From NCBI RefSeq assembly GCF_900102195.1, contig NZ_FNBE01000008.1, positions 124,001 to 188,000 on the forward strand: 64,000 nt of DNA. The letters run 5' to 3'. Source of the DNA: Pseudonocardia oroxyli. GTDB lineage: Bacteria > Actinomycetota > Actinomycetes > Mycobacteriales > Pseudonocardiaceae. The position numbers and the translations under genes were made by a program. Position 1 is the stretch's first letter, and each line of letters begins with the position of its first letter. Below the pieces are notes generated by a model that was not told where the DNA came from, did not search any database, and saw nothing but the letters and a program-made list of their open reading frames with translations. This document shows, piece after piece, positions 37,789 to 46,606 of the stretch.

Positions 37789-38553
37789 TCACCGCGCACC
37801 ACCCGCGAAATCCCCGCGTTGCGCGGCTTCCAGGAGGCGGTCGCGCAGGTCGCGGGCGTGCCGGCGGCTCACCGGGACGTCGCCCGCGTCGGTGTGCGCC
37901 AGCAGCCCGCCGCTCGCGTCGCTGCGCAGCTCCTGCACCGCGGGCACGGCGAGCAGGAAGCTGCGGTGCACGCGCACGTACCCGAACGCGGCCCAGTGCT
38001 CCTCGAGCCGCGAGATCGGCATCCTGACCAGGTGCGATCCGCCCCGGGTGTGCAGCCGCACGTAGTCGCCCTGTGCCTCGGCGAACCGCACGTCCGCGCG
38101 CCGCACGTACCGGGTGCGCCCGCCCAGCTCCACCGACACGGCCGCGAGCTCGTCGACCGCGGGCGGCGGGGGCTGGGTCGCTGCGGGCCGCGCGACGCGC
38201 ACGATCCGGGCCAACGCGGCGTCGAGGCGTTCGCGCGCAACGGGTTTGAGGAGATAGTCCACCGCCCCGACGCCGTAGGCGGACACCGCGTGCTCCTCGA
38301 ACGCGGTGACGAACACCAGCTCCGGGGGATCGGTCATGCGGGCGAGCACACCGGCCAGCTCCAGCCCGTCCATGCCGGGCATGGAGATGTCGAGGAACAC
38401 GGCGTCGAACCGCGCATCCTTGATCAGCTTCAAGGCGGACAACGCATCCCCCGCGGGCACGACCTCACTCACGTGCGACGAGGCGGCCAGCAGGCGGGAC
38501 AGCTCGGCGAGCGCGGGGGCGACGTCGTCCACGGCGAGCACCCGGAGCGTCAC
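37789..38553 (-). CDS. LytTR-family response regulator
   Basis: This 254-residue protein has a receiver domain with phosphoacceptor Asp55 (VFLDISMPG) and conserved Asp9/Asp10 and Lys in YLLKPV. A LytTR DNA-binding domain follows from about residue 145 (YVRRADVRFAEAQGDYVRLHT, with HRSFLLAVPAV). The start overlaps the kinase stop by ATGA. LytTR regulators paired with LytS-type kinases often control nutrient transporters (BtsSR, YpdAB); two symporters follow on the same strand. Confidence 0.92.
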   Translation of the reverse strand: MTLRVLAVDDVAPALAELSRLLAASSHVSEVVPAGDALSALKLIKDARFDAVFLDISMPGMDGLELAGVLARMTDPPELVFVTAFEEHAVSAYGVGAVDYLLKPVARERLDAALARIVRVARPAATQPPPPAVDELAAVSVELGGRTRYVRRADVRFAEAQGDYVRLHTRGGSHLVRMPISRLEEHWAAFGYVRVHRSFLLAVPAVQELRSDASGGLLAHTDAGDVPVSRRHARDLRDRLLEAAQRGDFAGGAR

Positions 38554-39626
38554 GAGGCCACCACCCCGGCCTGGAAGCGCGGCACCCGCACCACCACGCG
38601 GGTCCCCTCGCCGAGGGCGGTCTCGATCACCAGGCCGTACTGCGGCCCGTAGACAGCGCGCAGTCGACGGTCGACGTTGGTCAGCGCCAGCCCGTCACCG
38701 GCGGTGGCGCCCGCGAGTACGGCGCGCGCGTGGTCGGGGTCCATGCCCGGGCCGTCGTCCTCGATCGCGATGACGCACTCCGAGCCCTGCGCCTCACCGC
38801 TGACCTGCACCGACCCGCCCTCCTCGCGCCGCTCGACGCCGTGTTGCACCGCGTTCTCCACCAACGGTTGCAGGGCGAGGAAGGGCAGCGCCACCGGGAG
38901 CACCTCGGGTGCGATGCGGACCTGGACGCGCAGCCGGTCGCCCAGCACCGCCCTGGCCAGCGTCAGGTAGGCCTCGATGGCACGGAACTCGCCCGCGAGG
39001 GTCGTGTAGTCGCCGCGGCGGGCGACCGAGTGTCGGATGTACTCGGCGAAGTCCAGGATGAGGTCGCGCGCCCGCTCGGGGTCGGAGTCCACGAAGGACC
39101 CGATGGTGGTGAGCGCGTTGTAGACGAAGTGCGGGGAGATCTCCGCGCGCAGGGCCCGCAGCTCGGCCCGCGCGGCCGCCTCCGCGGAGGCCTCGAGCCG
39201 CCCGCGTTCGAGGGACTCGGCGACCCAGTCCGCGGTGCGCCGCACCGCCCCGCGCGGGACGTCCCCCGCCACGACCAAGACCCCCGCGACCTCGCCCCGG
39301 ACCAGCAGCGGGACGGCGGTCACGCCACCTGCCGAGGCCCGGTGCCCGTCCCGACGCACCTGTTCGACGAGGTCCTCGGCCGCCGCCGGGGCCCGCCCGG
39401 CCCACGCGGGAGCGCCGTGCAGGCCCGCCAGCCCGACGGCGTCCGCCCCGAGCAGCGACCGCAGCCGCCGGACGGCCCGGGCCACGGGATCGGCGCCGAG
39501 GTCGAGCGCGCGGGGGCTGAGGCCGCCGCGCAGGTCCTCGGCGATGGCCGAGCCGACGGCGAGCACAGCGGTGGCGTCCGGCGCGGCGCGGCGGAAGAAC
39601 CGTCGCCGGGGCGCGTCCTCGGTCAC
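38550..39626 (-). CDS. LytS-type sensor histidine kinase
   Basis: This kinase of about 358 residues has a GAF-like input domain (about 50-140, VTAVPLLVRGEVAGVLVV), a His_kinase domain with ISPHFVYNALTTIG (phosphorylated His near residue 180) and a GHKL ATPase with ENAVQHGVE and IEDDGPGMDPDHA. There are no obvious transmembrane helices, so it probably senses a cytosolic signal. I chose GTG 39626 (VTEDAPRR); a start 24 bp upstream is possible. It overlaps its response regulator gene by 4 bp. Confidence 0.88.
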   Translation of the reverse strand: MTEDAPRRRFFRRAAPDATAVLAVGSAIAEDLRGGLSPRALDLGADPVARAVRRLRSLLGADAVGLAGLHGAPAWAGRAPAAAEDLVEQVRRDGHRASAGGVTAVPLLVRGEVAGVLVVAGDVPRGAVRRTADWVAESLERGRLEASAEAAARAELRALRAEISPHFVYNALTTIGSFVDSDPERARDLILDFAEYIRHSVARRGDYTTLAGEFRAIEAYLTLARAVLGDRLRVQVRIAPEVLPVALPFLALQPLVENAVQHGVERREEGGSVQVSGEAQGSECVIAIEDDGPGMDPDHARAVLAGATAGDGLALTNVDRRLRAVYGPQYGLVIETALGEGTRVVVRVPRFQAGVVAS

Positions 39627-39697
39627 CACCGCAGCAGCGTAGCCACCCACGGACGGCAGCGGTGTTCTGAGCGGCCGGGCCCAGTACGGTCGGGCCC

Positions 39698-40750
39698 GTG
39701 ACGGGACGGATCGTGCTGTTCGGCGCCACGGGGTTCACCGGCGGGCGCACCGCCGAGGCGATGCTCGCGCGGGGCCTGCGACCGGTGCTCGCCGGGCGGA
39801 ACCCCGAGGCACTGGGCGCGCGGCTGGGCTGCGAGACCGCCAGGGCGGACGTCACCGACATGGCGTCCGTCGCCGCCCTCGTCGGGCCGAGCGACGTCCT
39901 GGTCAGCACCGTCGGGCCGTTCGCCGAACTCGGCGGCGCCGCCCTGGCCGCCGTGGTCGCGGCGGGTGCGACCTACCTGGACTCGACCGGGGAGGGCCCG
40001 TTCCTGCGCGAGGTCTTCGAGCTGCAGGGGCCGGCCGCGCAGCGCTCCGGGGCCCGGCTGATCCCCGCCTTCGGCTACGACTTCGTGCCCGGCGTGCTCG
40101 CCGGTGCCCTGGCCCTGCGCGAGGCGGGGGAGCGGGCGGCGCGGGTCGACGTCGGCTACTTCCTGACCGGCGGCGGGCGGTGGTTCTCCCGCGGCACGGC
40201 CGAGTCGGCGGTCACCGTCGCGAGCAGCCCCGCCTTCGCCGTGGCCGACGGCGCACTGGTCACCGAGCCGGGCGGACGCAGGCTGCGCACCTACCTCGTC
40301 GACGGCGTGCCGCGCCCGGCCTTCTCGATCGGTGCCCTGGAGCACTTCGCGCTGCCCCGCCTGGCGCCGGGGCTGCGCACCGTCGACGTCCACCTGGGCT
40401 GGTTCGGGCGGGCGAGCACGGCGGTCCACCGGCTCCCGCCGCCGCCCGGGATCGCCCTGCGCGGTCTGCGCCGCCTCACGACCCGGATCCCGCGCGAACC
40501 CGATCCGGCCGCCGCGGCGGCCGCCCGGTCCGAGACGGTCGCCGAGGTGTTCGACGCGGGCGGCACCCTGCTCGCCCGGACCCGGCTGCGGTTCGGCGAC
40601 CCCTACTCGCTGACCGCCGCGCTGCTGGCCTGGGGCGCCGCGCACGCGTCGGAGATCGAGGGCGTGGGCGCGCTGGACCCGGTGTCCGCCTTCGGTGTCG
40701 ACGCCCTCGTCGACTCGGCCTGCGCGGACGCGGGCATCACGATCGAGTGA
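39698..40750 (+). CDS. Saccharopine dehydrogenase-like NAD(P)-binding protein
   Basis: This 350-residue protein has an N-terminal Rossmann fold (IVLFGATGFTGGRTAEAML) and segments STVGPFAELGGAAL and YLDSTGEGPFLRE, typical of the saccharopine dehydrogenase-like / trans-acting enoyl reductase group. Such proteins act on lipid or polyketide intermediates in mycobacteria, but many are uncharacterised. TACGGT (39685-39690) lies 7 nt before the GTG, consistent with a leaderless transcript. It is divergent from the kinase gene. Confidence 0.82.
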   Translation: MTGRIVLFGATGFTGGRTAEAMLARGLRPVLAGRNPEALGARLGCETARADVTDMASVAALVGPSDVLVSTVGPFAELGGAALAAVVAAGATYLDSTGEGPFLREVFELQGPAAQRSGARLIPAFGYDFVPGVLAGALALREAGERAARVDVGYFLTGGGRWFSRGTAESAVTVASSPAFAVADGALVTEPGGRRLRTYLVDGVPRPAFSIGALEHFALPRLAPGLRTVDVHLGWFGRASTAVHRLPPPPGIALRGLRRLTTRIPREPDPAAAAAARSETVAEVFDAGGTLLARTRLRFGDPYSLTAALLAWGAAHASEIEGVGALDPVSAFGVDALVDSACADAGITIE

Positions 40751-40825
40751 CCCGGAGCGCCCGCGGTCCGGCGTCCGCGACCGCGCGCTCCCGGGCGGGG
40801 ACGATCACCGCTATTCTGCGCCGCG

Positions 40826-41881
40826 ATGCGTGATCGGACCCGCCGCCCGCCCGTCGATCCGCAGGTGATCGGCGCCCTCCGCATGCCCGACAACCCGGAG
40901 CGCCCGCTGGTCGCGCTCCTCAAGCGGGTGGCCGTCGCGTTCGGCGCGCTGCTCGCCGCGGCGCTGATCGTCTGGATCGGGCGGGACGGCTACGTCGACA
41001 ACAACGGCGAGGGCCCGATCTCGTTCAACGACGCCCTCTACTACGCCACGGTGTCGCTCTCCACGACCGGCTACGGCGACATCGTGCCCTACACCCCGCT
41101 CGCGCGGCTGCTCACCACCGTGGTGATCACGCCGCTGCGGCTGCTATTCCTGATCGTCCTCGTCGGCACGACCGTCGAGCTGCTCACCGAACGTTCCCGG
41201 CAGTCGTTCCGCATCCAGCGCTGGAGGTCACGCGTGCGCGACCACACGGTCGTCATCGGCTACGGCACGAAGGGTCGTGCCGCCGTCGAGACCCTGCTCG
41301 GGGACGGGACCGAGCCCGAGCGGATCGTGGTGGTGGACACCGACCGCGCCCAGCTCGACGCGGCCTCCGCCCTCGGCCTCGTGACCGTGACCGGCAACGC
41401 CACCCGGTCCTCCGTGCTGCGGATCGCCGGGGTGCACCAGGCCTCGGCGGTCATCGTGGCCACGAACCGGGACGACACCGCCGTTCTCGTCACTTTGACG
41501 GCGAAGGAGCTGTCGCCCAAGACGCGCATCGTGGTGGCGGTGCGGGAGTCGGAGAACGTCCACCTCCTCCGCCAGTCCGGCGCCGACTCCGTGATCGTCT
41601 CCGCGGAGACGGCGGGGCGGTTGCTCGGCGTCGCGACCCGCACCCCGAGCGTCGTCGAGGTGGTCGAGGACCTGCTCACCCCGGACGCGGGCTTCGCGAT
41701 CAGCGAGCGCGAGGTGGAGGCGAGCGAGGTGGGCGGGTCGCCCCGGCACCTCGCGGACATCGTGCTGGGCGTGGTGCGGGGCGAGCAGCTGTACCGGGTG
41801 GACGCCTCGAAGGTCGACGCCCTCGAGCGCGGCGACCGGCTCCTCTACGTCCGCAAGGCCACGCCTCCGGACGAGGATTAG
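40826..41881 (+). CDS. Two-TM potassium channel with RCK/TrkA domain
   Basis: This 351-residue channel has a transmembrane helix at about 32-50, a pore loop with selectivity filter TTGYGD (about residues 80-85), a second helix (about 94-116) and a cytosolic RCK domain. The Rossmann part begins HTVVIGYGTKGRA (about 139) and a TrkA-C domain occupies about 265-345. It matches Rv3200c of M. tuberculosis in domain order. TATTCT (40812-40817) ends 8 nt upstream of the ATG. The exonuclease gene follows after 11 nt. Confidence 0.92.
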   Translation: MRDRTRRPPVDPQVIGALRMPDNPERPLVALLKRVAVAFGALLAAALIVWIGRDGYVDNNGEGPISFNDALYYATVSLSTTGYGDIVPYTPLARLLTTVVITPLRLLFLIVLVGTTVELLTERSRQSFRIQRWRSRVRDHTVVIGYGTKGRAAVETLLGDGTEPERIVVVDTDRAQLDAASALGLVTVTGNATRSSVLRIAGVHQASAVIVATNRDDTAVLVTLTAKELSPKTRIVVAVRESENVHLLRQSGADSVIVSAETAGRLLGVATRTPSVVEVVEDLLTPDAGFAISEREVEASEVGGSPRHLADIVLGVVRGEQLYRVDASKVDALERGDRLLYVRKATPPDED

Positions 41882-41892
41882 TCTTCGCGGTC

Positions 41893-42741
41893 GTGCGTGT
41901 CGCGACCTGGAACGTCAACTCCGCCAAGTCCCGCCTCCCCCGGCTCCTGCCGTGGCTGGACGAGCGGGCGCCGGACGTCGTGTGCCTGCAGGAGACCAAG
42001 CTGTCCGACGACGACTGGGCGAAGGAGCTCGACGGCCCGATCCGCGAGCGCGGCTACGAGGTCGCCCACCACGGGCAGGGTCGCTGGAACGGGGTCGCGC
42101 TGCTGTCCCGCGTCGGGCTGGTGGACGTCGTGCGCGGGCTGCCCGAGGAGCCCGAGTTCGACGGCTCCCTCGACGCCCGCGCGATCACCGCGACCTGCGG
42201 CGGGCTGCGCGTCACCTCGGTCTACGTGCCGAACGGCCGCACCCCCGACGACCCGCACTACGGCTACAAGCTCCGCTGGCTGGAGTCGCTGCGACACCTG
42301 GTGTCCGCGGGCGACCCGGCCACCACGGTCGTGGCGGGCGACATGAACATCGCGCCGACCGACGCGGACGTCTGGGACCCGGCGGTGTTCGTCGGTTCCA
42401 CGCACGTCACGCCGCCGGAGCGAGAGGCCCTGGCGGCGCTGGAGGCGACCGGGCTCGCGGACGTCGTGCGGGACCGGTGGCCGACCGAGCGGGTCTTCTC
42501 CTACTGGGACTACCGCGCGGGCCGCTTCCACAAGGACCTCGGGATGCGGATCGACCTGGTGCTCTGCGGCAGCGACCCCGCCGGGCGGGTGCAGGCGGCG
42601 TGGATCGACCGCAAGGCGCGCAAGGGATCCGGGCCGAGCGACCACGCCCCGGTCGTGGTCGACCTCGACGCGGCGCCGGACGGCGACATCGGCCCGGTCG
42701 TCCCGCCGCCCTCGACGCCCGCGCGGATCCCCGGGCGGTGA
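41893..42741 (+). CDS. xthA: Exodeoxyribonuclease III (XthA family)
   Basis: This 282-residue EEP-superfamily nuclease shows ATWNVNSAKSR, the metal ligand in CLQETKL, VTSVYVPNGR, VAGDMNIAP and the catalytic GPSDHAPVVVDL. Exonuclease III removes nucleotides 3' to 5' and cuts at abasic sites in base-excision repair. A TAGTCT box (41879-41884), partly within the upstream stop region, lies 8 nt before the GTG. Confidence 0.92.
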   Translation: MRVATWNVNSAKSRLPRLLPWLDERAPDVVCLQETKLSDDDWAKELDGPIRERGYEVAHHGQGRWNGVALLSRVGLVDVVRGLPEEPEFDGSLDARAITATCGGLRVTSVYVPNGRTPDDPHYGYKLRWLESLRHLVSAGDPATTVVAGDMNIAPTDADVWDPAVFVGSTHVTPPEREALAALEATGLADVVRDRWPTERVFSYWDYRAGRFHKDLGMRIDLVLCGSDPAGRVQAAWIDRKARKGSGPSDHAPVVVDLDAAPDGDIGPVVPPPSTPARIPGR

Positions 42742-42794
42742 CGGGCGGACGCCCTGTGTTCCCCCGCCGAACGGGTGTCAATCACCTCGGCTGA

Positions 42795-42818
42795 ACGGAG
42801 TACACGATAGGACTCCGT
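42795..42818. promoter_or_regulatory. Palindrome upstream of the DUF4142-sortase operon
   Basis: ACGGAGT (42795-42801) and ACTCCGT (42812-42818) form a perfect 7-bp inverted repeat with a 10-bp spacer, about 40 bp before the DUF4142 start. A GATACT -10-like box (42845-42850) follows. It may be an operator or a short hairpin. Confidence 0.4.
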
Positions 42819-42858
42819 CCGGTTGCGGGGATCCGTTGCGCCGCGATACTCGGACGCT

Positions 42859-43593
42859 GTGACGTTCCGTGCTCGCCTGACTACAGGCACTCTGCTGTCC
42901 GTACTGGCCCTGACCGGCGCCGTCGCCTGCTCGTCGCCGAGCGACCAGGCTCCCGCCATCCCCACCGACACCGCCGCCCCCGCGCCCGACGCGGGTGGGC
43001 AGGCCACCGACGCCACCCGCGAGGCCTTCGGTCAGGCGAACCAGGGGGCTCTCGCCCTGGTCGCGCTGGGCGGGCTCGGGACCGAGAAGGGCGTCGGCGA
43101 GCAGGTGACCGGCCTCGCGCCGGAGCTGACCACCCAGGGGCAGGCGCTGCTCGACCAGGTCAAGCAGGCTGCGACGGCGGCCGGGGTGACCCTCGGCGAC
43201 CAGCTCGACGCCCAGCAGCAGGCCCTCGTCGCAGACCTGCAGGCCCGCTCCGGGCAGCCGTTCGACACCGCCTGGCTGCAGGCCGCGCAGGCGCTGATGC
43301 AGCAGGCGCGCGATGCCGCCCAGGCCGTCCTGGCCGACCCGAACGCCACCCCGGAGGCCAAGGCCGCCGCCCAGGAGGCCCTGCGCAAGCTCGACGCCCT
43401 CGCGGGCCGGGTGAACGCGGCGACGTCCGCGGCAGGTGCCACCACGCCCGGTGCGGTCGACGCAGGCACCGGCGGCCAGGCCGCCGGGTCCGACGACGTC
43501 CTCCCGGTGATCCTCGCCGGCTCCGGTCTGGTCCTGCTCGGCGCCGGTGGTGTCGCCGCCGCCCGGACCCGCACCCGCGCCGACCGCTCCTGA
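42859..43593 (+). CDS. Exported DUF4142 protein with C-terminal anchor helix
   Basis: This 244-residue protein has a lipoprotein-like signal (LALTGAVACSS), a Pro/Ala linker and a DUF4142-type four-helix domain (about 55-200, ending with LRKLDALAGRVNAAT). A final hydrophobic helix follows (about 212-232, LPVILAGSGLVLLGAGG) with a TRTRADRS basic tail. That C-terminus resembles a cell-wall sorting signal but has LPVIL rather than LPXTG. The class F sortase begins 2 nt after its stop. GATACT ends 8 nt before the GTG. Whether it is a sortase substrate is inference. Confidence 0.72.
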   Translation: MTFRARLTTGTLLSVLALTGAVACSSPSDQAPAIPTDTAAPAPDAGGQATDATREAFGQANQGALALVALGGLGTEKGVGEQVTGLAPELTTQGQALLDQVKQAATAAGVTLGDQLDAQQQALVADLQARSGQPFDTAWLQAAQALMQQARDAAQAVLADPNATPEAKAAAQEALRKLDALAGRVNAATSAAGATTPGAVDAGTGGQAAGSDDVLPVILAGSGLVLLGAGGVAAARTRTRADRS

Positions 43594-43595
43594 CC

Positions 43596-44486
43596 GTGCC
43601 CGACCTGCCCGCGGCGGCGCGGCCGGAGTCCGGAGCGTCCTCGAGTGACGCCCTGCCGGGTGCTGCGCTGCAGGCGTGTGCGCTGCCGGGTGCTGCACTG
43701 CCGGCGTATGCGCCCCCCGCGTCCGCGCTGGCCGCGTATGCGCTGCCCGCCGTCGCCCTGCCCGCCGCCCTGCGGGCGTTCGAGGGCACGCGGCCCGACG
43801 CCCCCGCGACGACGCCGTCGGGCGGGGGCCCCGCCCCGCGTCGTCGGCGGCCGCGGGCGTCGACGGCGTTGCTGCTCGCCGGGGCGGTCCTGCTCGGGAC
43901 CGCCGCGGCGCTGTGGTTCGGGCGGGAGCCCGCCGTCGACGCGGCGCCGGTCGGCGACGTGCCCACCGCAGCCGCACCCGCCCGCGTCGAGACGGGGGAC
44001 CTGCGGCCGGGTGCGCCGCTCGATCTCCGGCTGCCCGGGACGGTCCCGGCCCGACTGGAGCTGCGGGGGGTCGCCGCGCCGGTCGTGCCGGTTGGTACCG
44101 GGCCGGACGGGGCGTTGCTCGTGCCGGACCCGCCGCAGACGGTCGGCTGGTGGGCGCCGGGCGCGCTCGCGGGGTCGGGGACCGGCACCGTGGTCGTCGT
44201 GGGACACGTGGACTCGCGGCTCGCAGGCATCGGGGTGCTGGCGGTGTTGCCGCAGCTCACGGTGGGGGAACCGGTGGTCCTGCAGGCTGCCGACGGCCGC
44301 CCGGTCGAGTACCGCGTGGTCGCCCGGCGGGAGTTCGGGAAGGCCGCCCTGCCCGCGGACACCTTCGCCCGCACCGGCCCCCCGCGGCTCGTGCTGATCA
44401 CCTGCGGCGGCCGCTTCGACCCGCGGACACGCAGCTACGAGGACAACATCGTCGTCTACGCGGAGCCGGTCCATGATCGTCGATAG
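43596..44486 (+). CDS. Class F sortase
   Basis: This 296-residue protein has an Ala/Pro-rich N-terminal region with GAALxA-type repeats, a transmembrane helix (about 88-108) and a class F sortase domain. Catalytic His is in VVVGHVDSR (about 204), Cys in LVLITCGGRFD (about 270) and Arg in DPRTRSYEDN. Class F sortases are an actinobacterial housekeeping-like group acting outside the membrane. It is coupled to a DUF4142 protein gene. The last codons and TAG lie in the left arm of a 23-bp hairpin. Confidence 0.88.
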   Translation: MPDLPAAARPESGASSSDALPGAALQACALPGAALPAYAPPASALAAYALPAVALPAALRAFEGTRPDAPATTPSGGGPAPRRRRPRASTALLLAGAVLLGTAAALWFGREPAVDAAPVGDVPTAAAPARVETGDLRPGAPLDLRLPGTVPARLELRGVAAPVVPVGTGPDGALLVPDPPQTVGWWAPGALAGSGTGTVVVVGHVDSRLAGIGVLAVLPQLTVGEPVVLQAADGRPVEYRVVARREFGKAALPADTFARTGPPRLVLITCGGRFDPRTRSYEDNIVVYAEPVHDRR

Positions 44487-44537
44487 CGTGCGCTCACTGC
44501 TCCGCGCGCAGCTCTGAGCGCACGCTATCGACGATCA
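44474..44537. terminator. Long hairpin overlapping the sortase stop
   Basis: Perfect 23-base arms (44474-44496 and 44515-44537) enclose an 18-nt loop. The sortase TAG (44484-44486) lies in the left arm. The stem sequence differs from the 11971 and 33475 hairpins but shares CGATAG. Confidence 0.75.
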
Positions 44538-44621
44538 CGCAGCAGTGGGTGCACGAAACGTGCCCTCCCGTCGACCGAGCACGGCCACGGGTGATCGACG
44601 CTGGTGACGTACCCTGGCGCG

Positions 44622-45875
44622 GTGAGTCAGGCCCCTGAAAGCTCCGCCGAGTTCGTCGCCGTCCGTGCCGCTGCCCAGCGCGCCGCCGCGGCCGCGCCGG
44701 GAGTGCGCGCGGCCGGCGGCCCGGCCGTCGACACGGCCCTGCGCACCGCCGGGGGCCTGCTGCGCGAGAAGGCGCCGGAGCTGTTGGCGGCCAACACCGC
44801 GGACGTCGAGTCCGCCACCGCGAACGGCATGGCGGGCGGGCTGCTCGACCGGCTCCGGATCACCCCGGAGCGCCTGGCGGACATGGCGACCCAGCTCGAG
44901 GTGCTCGCCGACACCCCCGAGCCCCCCACCGAGCGGTTCGTCCGCGACCTGCCGTCGGGGGAGCGCGTGTTCGAGCGCAGCATCCCGGTCGGCGTGATCG
45001 GCGCGGTGTTCGAGGCCCGGCCGAACGTCACGATCGACGTGGCCTCCCAGGTCCTCAAGGCCCGCAGCGCGGCCGTGCTGCGGACCGGTTCCGCGGCGCT
45101 CGGCAGCGCGACCGCCCTGGTCGAGCTCGTGATCGCGCCCGCTCTCGCGGCCCACGCCATCCCCACCGACGCCGTGCAGCTCGTCCCGCTGCCCGGGCAC
45201 GCGGGCGCCGAGGCGCTCGTCGGCCTGCCCGATCTCGTGCCGCTGGTCGTGGTGCGCGGCAGCGGCGAGGTGACCCGCAAGCTGTCGATGCTCGGCGCCG
45301 CGGCGGGCACCCGCGTGCTCGCCCACGCCGACGGCGGCGGGGTCCTCTACCTCGACTCCAGCGCCGACGACGCCCTGGTCGAGCGCCTCGTGCACGACTC
45401 CACCGACCGGCTCGGGGTGTGCAACCGGCTGAACCTGCTGCTGATCGACCGCCCGGTGTACGACCGGCTGCTGCCGGTCGCGGAGAAGGTGTTGCGGGAC
45501 AGGGGGATCACCCTGTCGCTGCCGCCGCACGAGCACGCACTGGGCCACGAGTGGGCCCTCGACTCGGGCAACGAGGCGCACGTGACGGTCGCGCCCGTGA
45601 ACGGTGCGGTCGAAGCCGCGTTGACCGCCGCCCGCGAGACCTCCGGCCTCGCCGCCTGCGTCGCCGCCACCGATGAGACGGTCGCCCGCACCTTCATCGA
45701 CGCCTACACCGGCACGGGTGTGTTCTGGAACGCCCCCACTCGGCTGCTCGACGGCTACAAGCTCCTCGGTCTCCCCGAGACGGGCATCAACGTCGACCAC
45801 ACCCCGGGCCCCCGCGGCCCGGTCACCTACCCCGACCTCGCCCTGCGCCAGTTCGTCATCCTTCCGCCCGCCTGA
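44622..45875 (+). CDS. proA: Gamma-glutamyl phosphate reductase ProA
   Basis: This 417-residue aldehyde-dehydrogenase-fold enzyme has IGAVFEARPNVTIDV (ProA signature), VLRTGSAALGS, a catalytic Cys in GVCNRLN (about 267) and GVFWNAPTRLLDGYKLLGLPE. ProA converts gamma-glutamyl phosphate to glutamate semialdehyde in proline synthesis. proB is not adjacent. TACCCT (44610-44615) lies 6 nt before the GTG, suggesting a leaderless transcript. Confidence 0.93.
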   Translation: MSQAPESSAEFVAVRAAAQRAAAAAPGVRAAGGPAVDTALRTAGGLLREKAPELLAANTADVESATANGMAGGLLDRLRITPERLADMATQLEVLADTPEPPTERFVRDLPSGERVFERSIPVGVIGAVFEARPNVTIDVASQVLKARSAAVLRTGSAALGSATALVELVIAPALAAHAIPTDAVQLVPLPGHAGAEALVGLPDLVPLVVVRGSGEVTRKLSMLGAAAGTRVLAHADGGGVLYLDSSADDALVERLVHDSTDRLGVCNRLNLLLIDRPVYDRLLPVAEKVLRDRGITLSLPPHEHALGHEWALDSGNEAHVTVAPVNGAVEAALTAARETSGLAACVAATDETVARTFIDAYTGTGVFWNAPTRLLDGYKLLGLPETGINVDHTPGPRGPVTYPDLALRQFVILPPA

Positions 45876-45926
45876 GCCGTTCGGGCGAATCGTCCGTTGC
45901 TTCCGGGCAGCCGGCAGAGTTCGCTC

Positions 45927-46550
45927 ATGATCACGACGCCCGGTGGTGCCCCCTCCGTTCCGCCCCCGGGCCCCGAAGCGCGGGGGCGACGGCGGTACGC
46001 GACCGCGGTCGCCGCCTACGTCCAACTCGTGGTGGGAGCACCGGGCGCGTGCATGGCCTCCATCGGGACCTTCCTACCGTTGCTGACCCGACTCTGGAGC
46101 GACGGCGACATCCCTCGTAGGTTCGAGCTGACCGGCTGGACGGCGAGGGTCAACTGGCCTGTGACCGAGCCGTTGTCGGATCCGTACCTCGGGATGCTGG
46201 TCCTCGTCAGCGCAGCCACCGCGGTGGGCGGAGCGCAATGGCGTGCGGTGCGACGTGAGGGTTCCTGGGCGGCGGACACGCTCTTCCGGCTCGGGACGAC
46301 GGGCGTCTGCGTCGCTGCGCTCGGTGTCTGGTCGGCGCTGATCGCGGTGCAGTTCTCCGAGTTCGCCGGGTTGGTGGAGACGATGGTGATCGGCAGTGGG
46401 GCGTGGCTCCTCTTGGTCGGGGCGGCACTGATGTTCGGGTCGGCGACCGCGGCAGCGCACCTCCGACGGCGCACGGTCTTCGTGGTGACGCTGTGGCCCG
46501 CCAGCGGGCGGCGGCGCGTCGAGAAGTTCCTGGGACCTGTGGACAACTGA
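45927..46550 (+). CDS. Four-helix membrane protein, unknown function
   Basis: This 207-residue protein has hydrophobic segments at about 23-47, 84-101, 121-142 and 149-174, and a Pro-rich N-terminus. I do not recognise a family. Its last codons contain a TTGTCCACAG site on the minus strand (46537-46546). It stands alone between proA and the M16 peptidase pair. Confidence 0.65.
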   Translation: MITTPGGAPSVPPPGPEARGRRRYATAVAAYVQLVVGAPGACMASIGTFLPLLTRLWSDGDIPRRFELTGWTARVNWPVTEPLSDPYLGMLVLVSAATAVGGAQWRAVRREGSWAADTLFRLGTTGVCVAALGVWSALIAVQFSEFAGLVETMVIGSGAWLLLVGAALMFGSATAAAHLRRRTVFVVTLWPASGRRRVEKFLGPVDN

Positions 46551-46606
46551 CCCCTCCGGCGCCGATCACCCGGCGGACGGTCGGGACCCGGGGATAGGGT
46601 CGGGTC

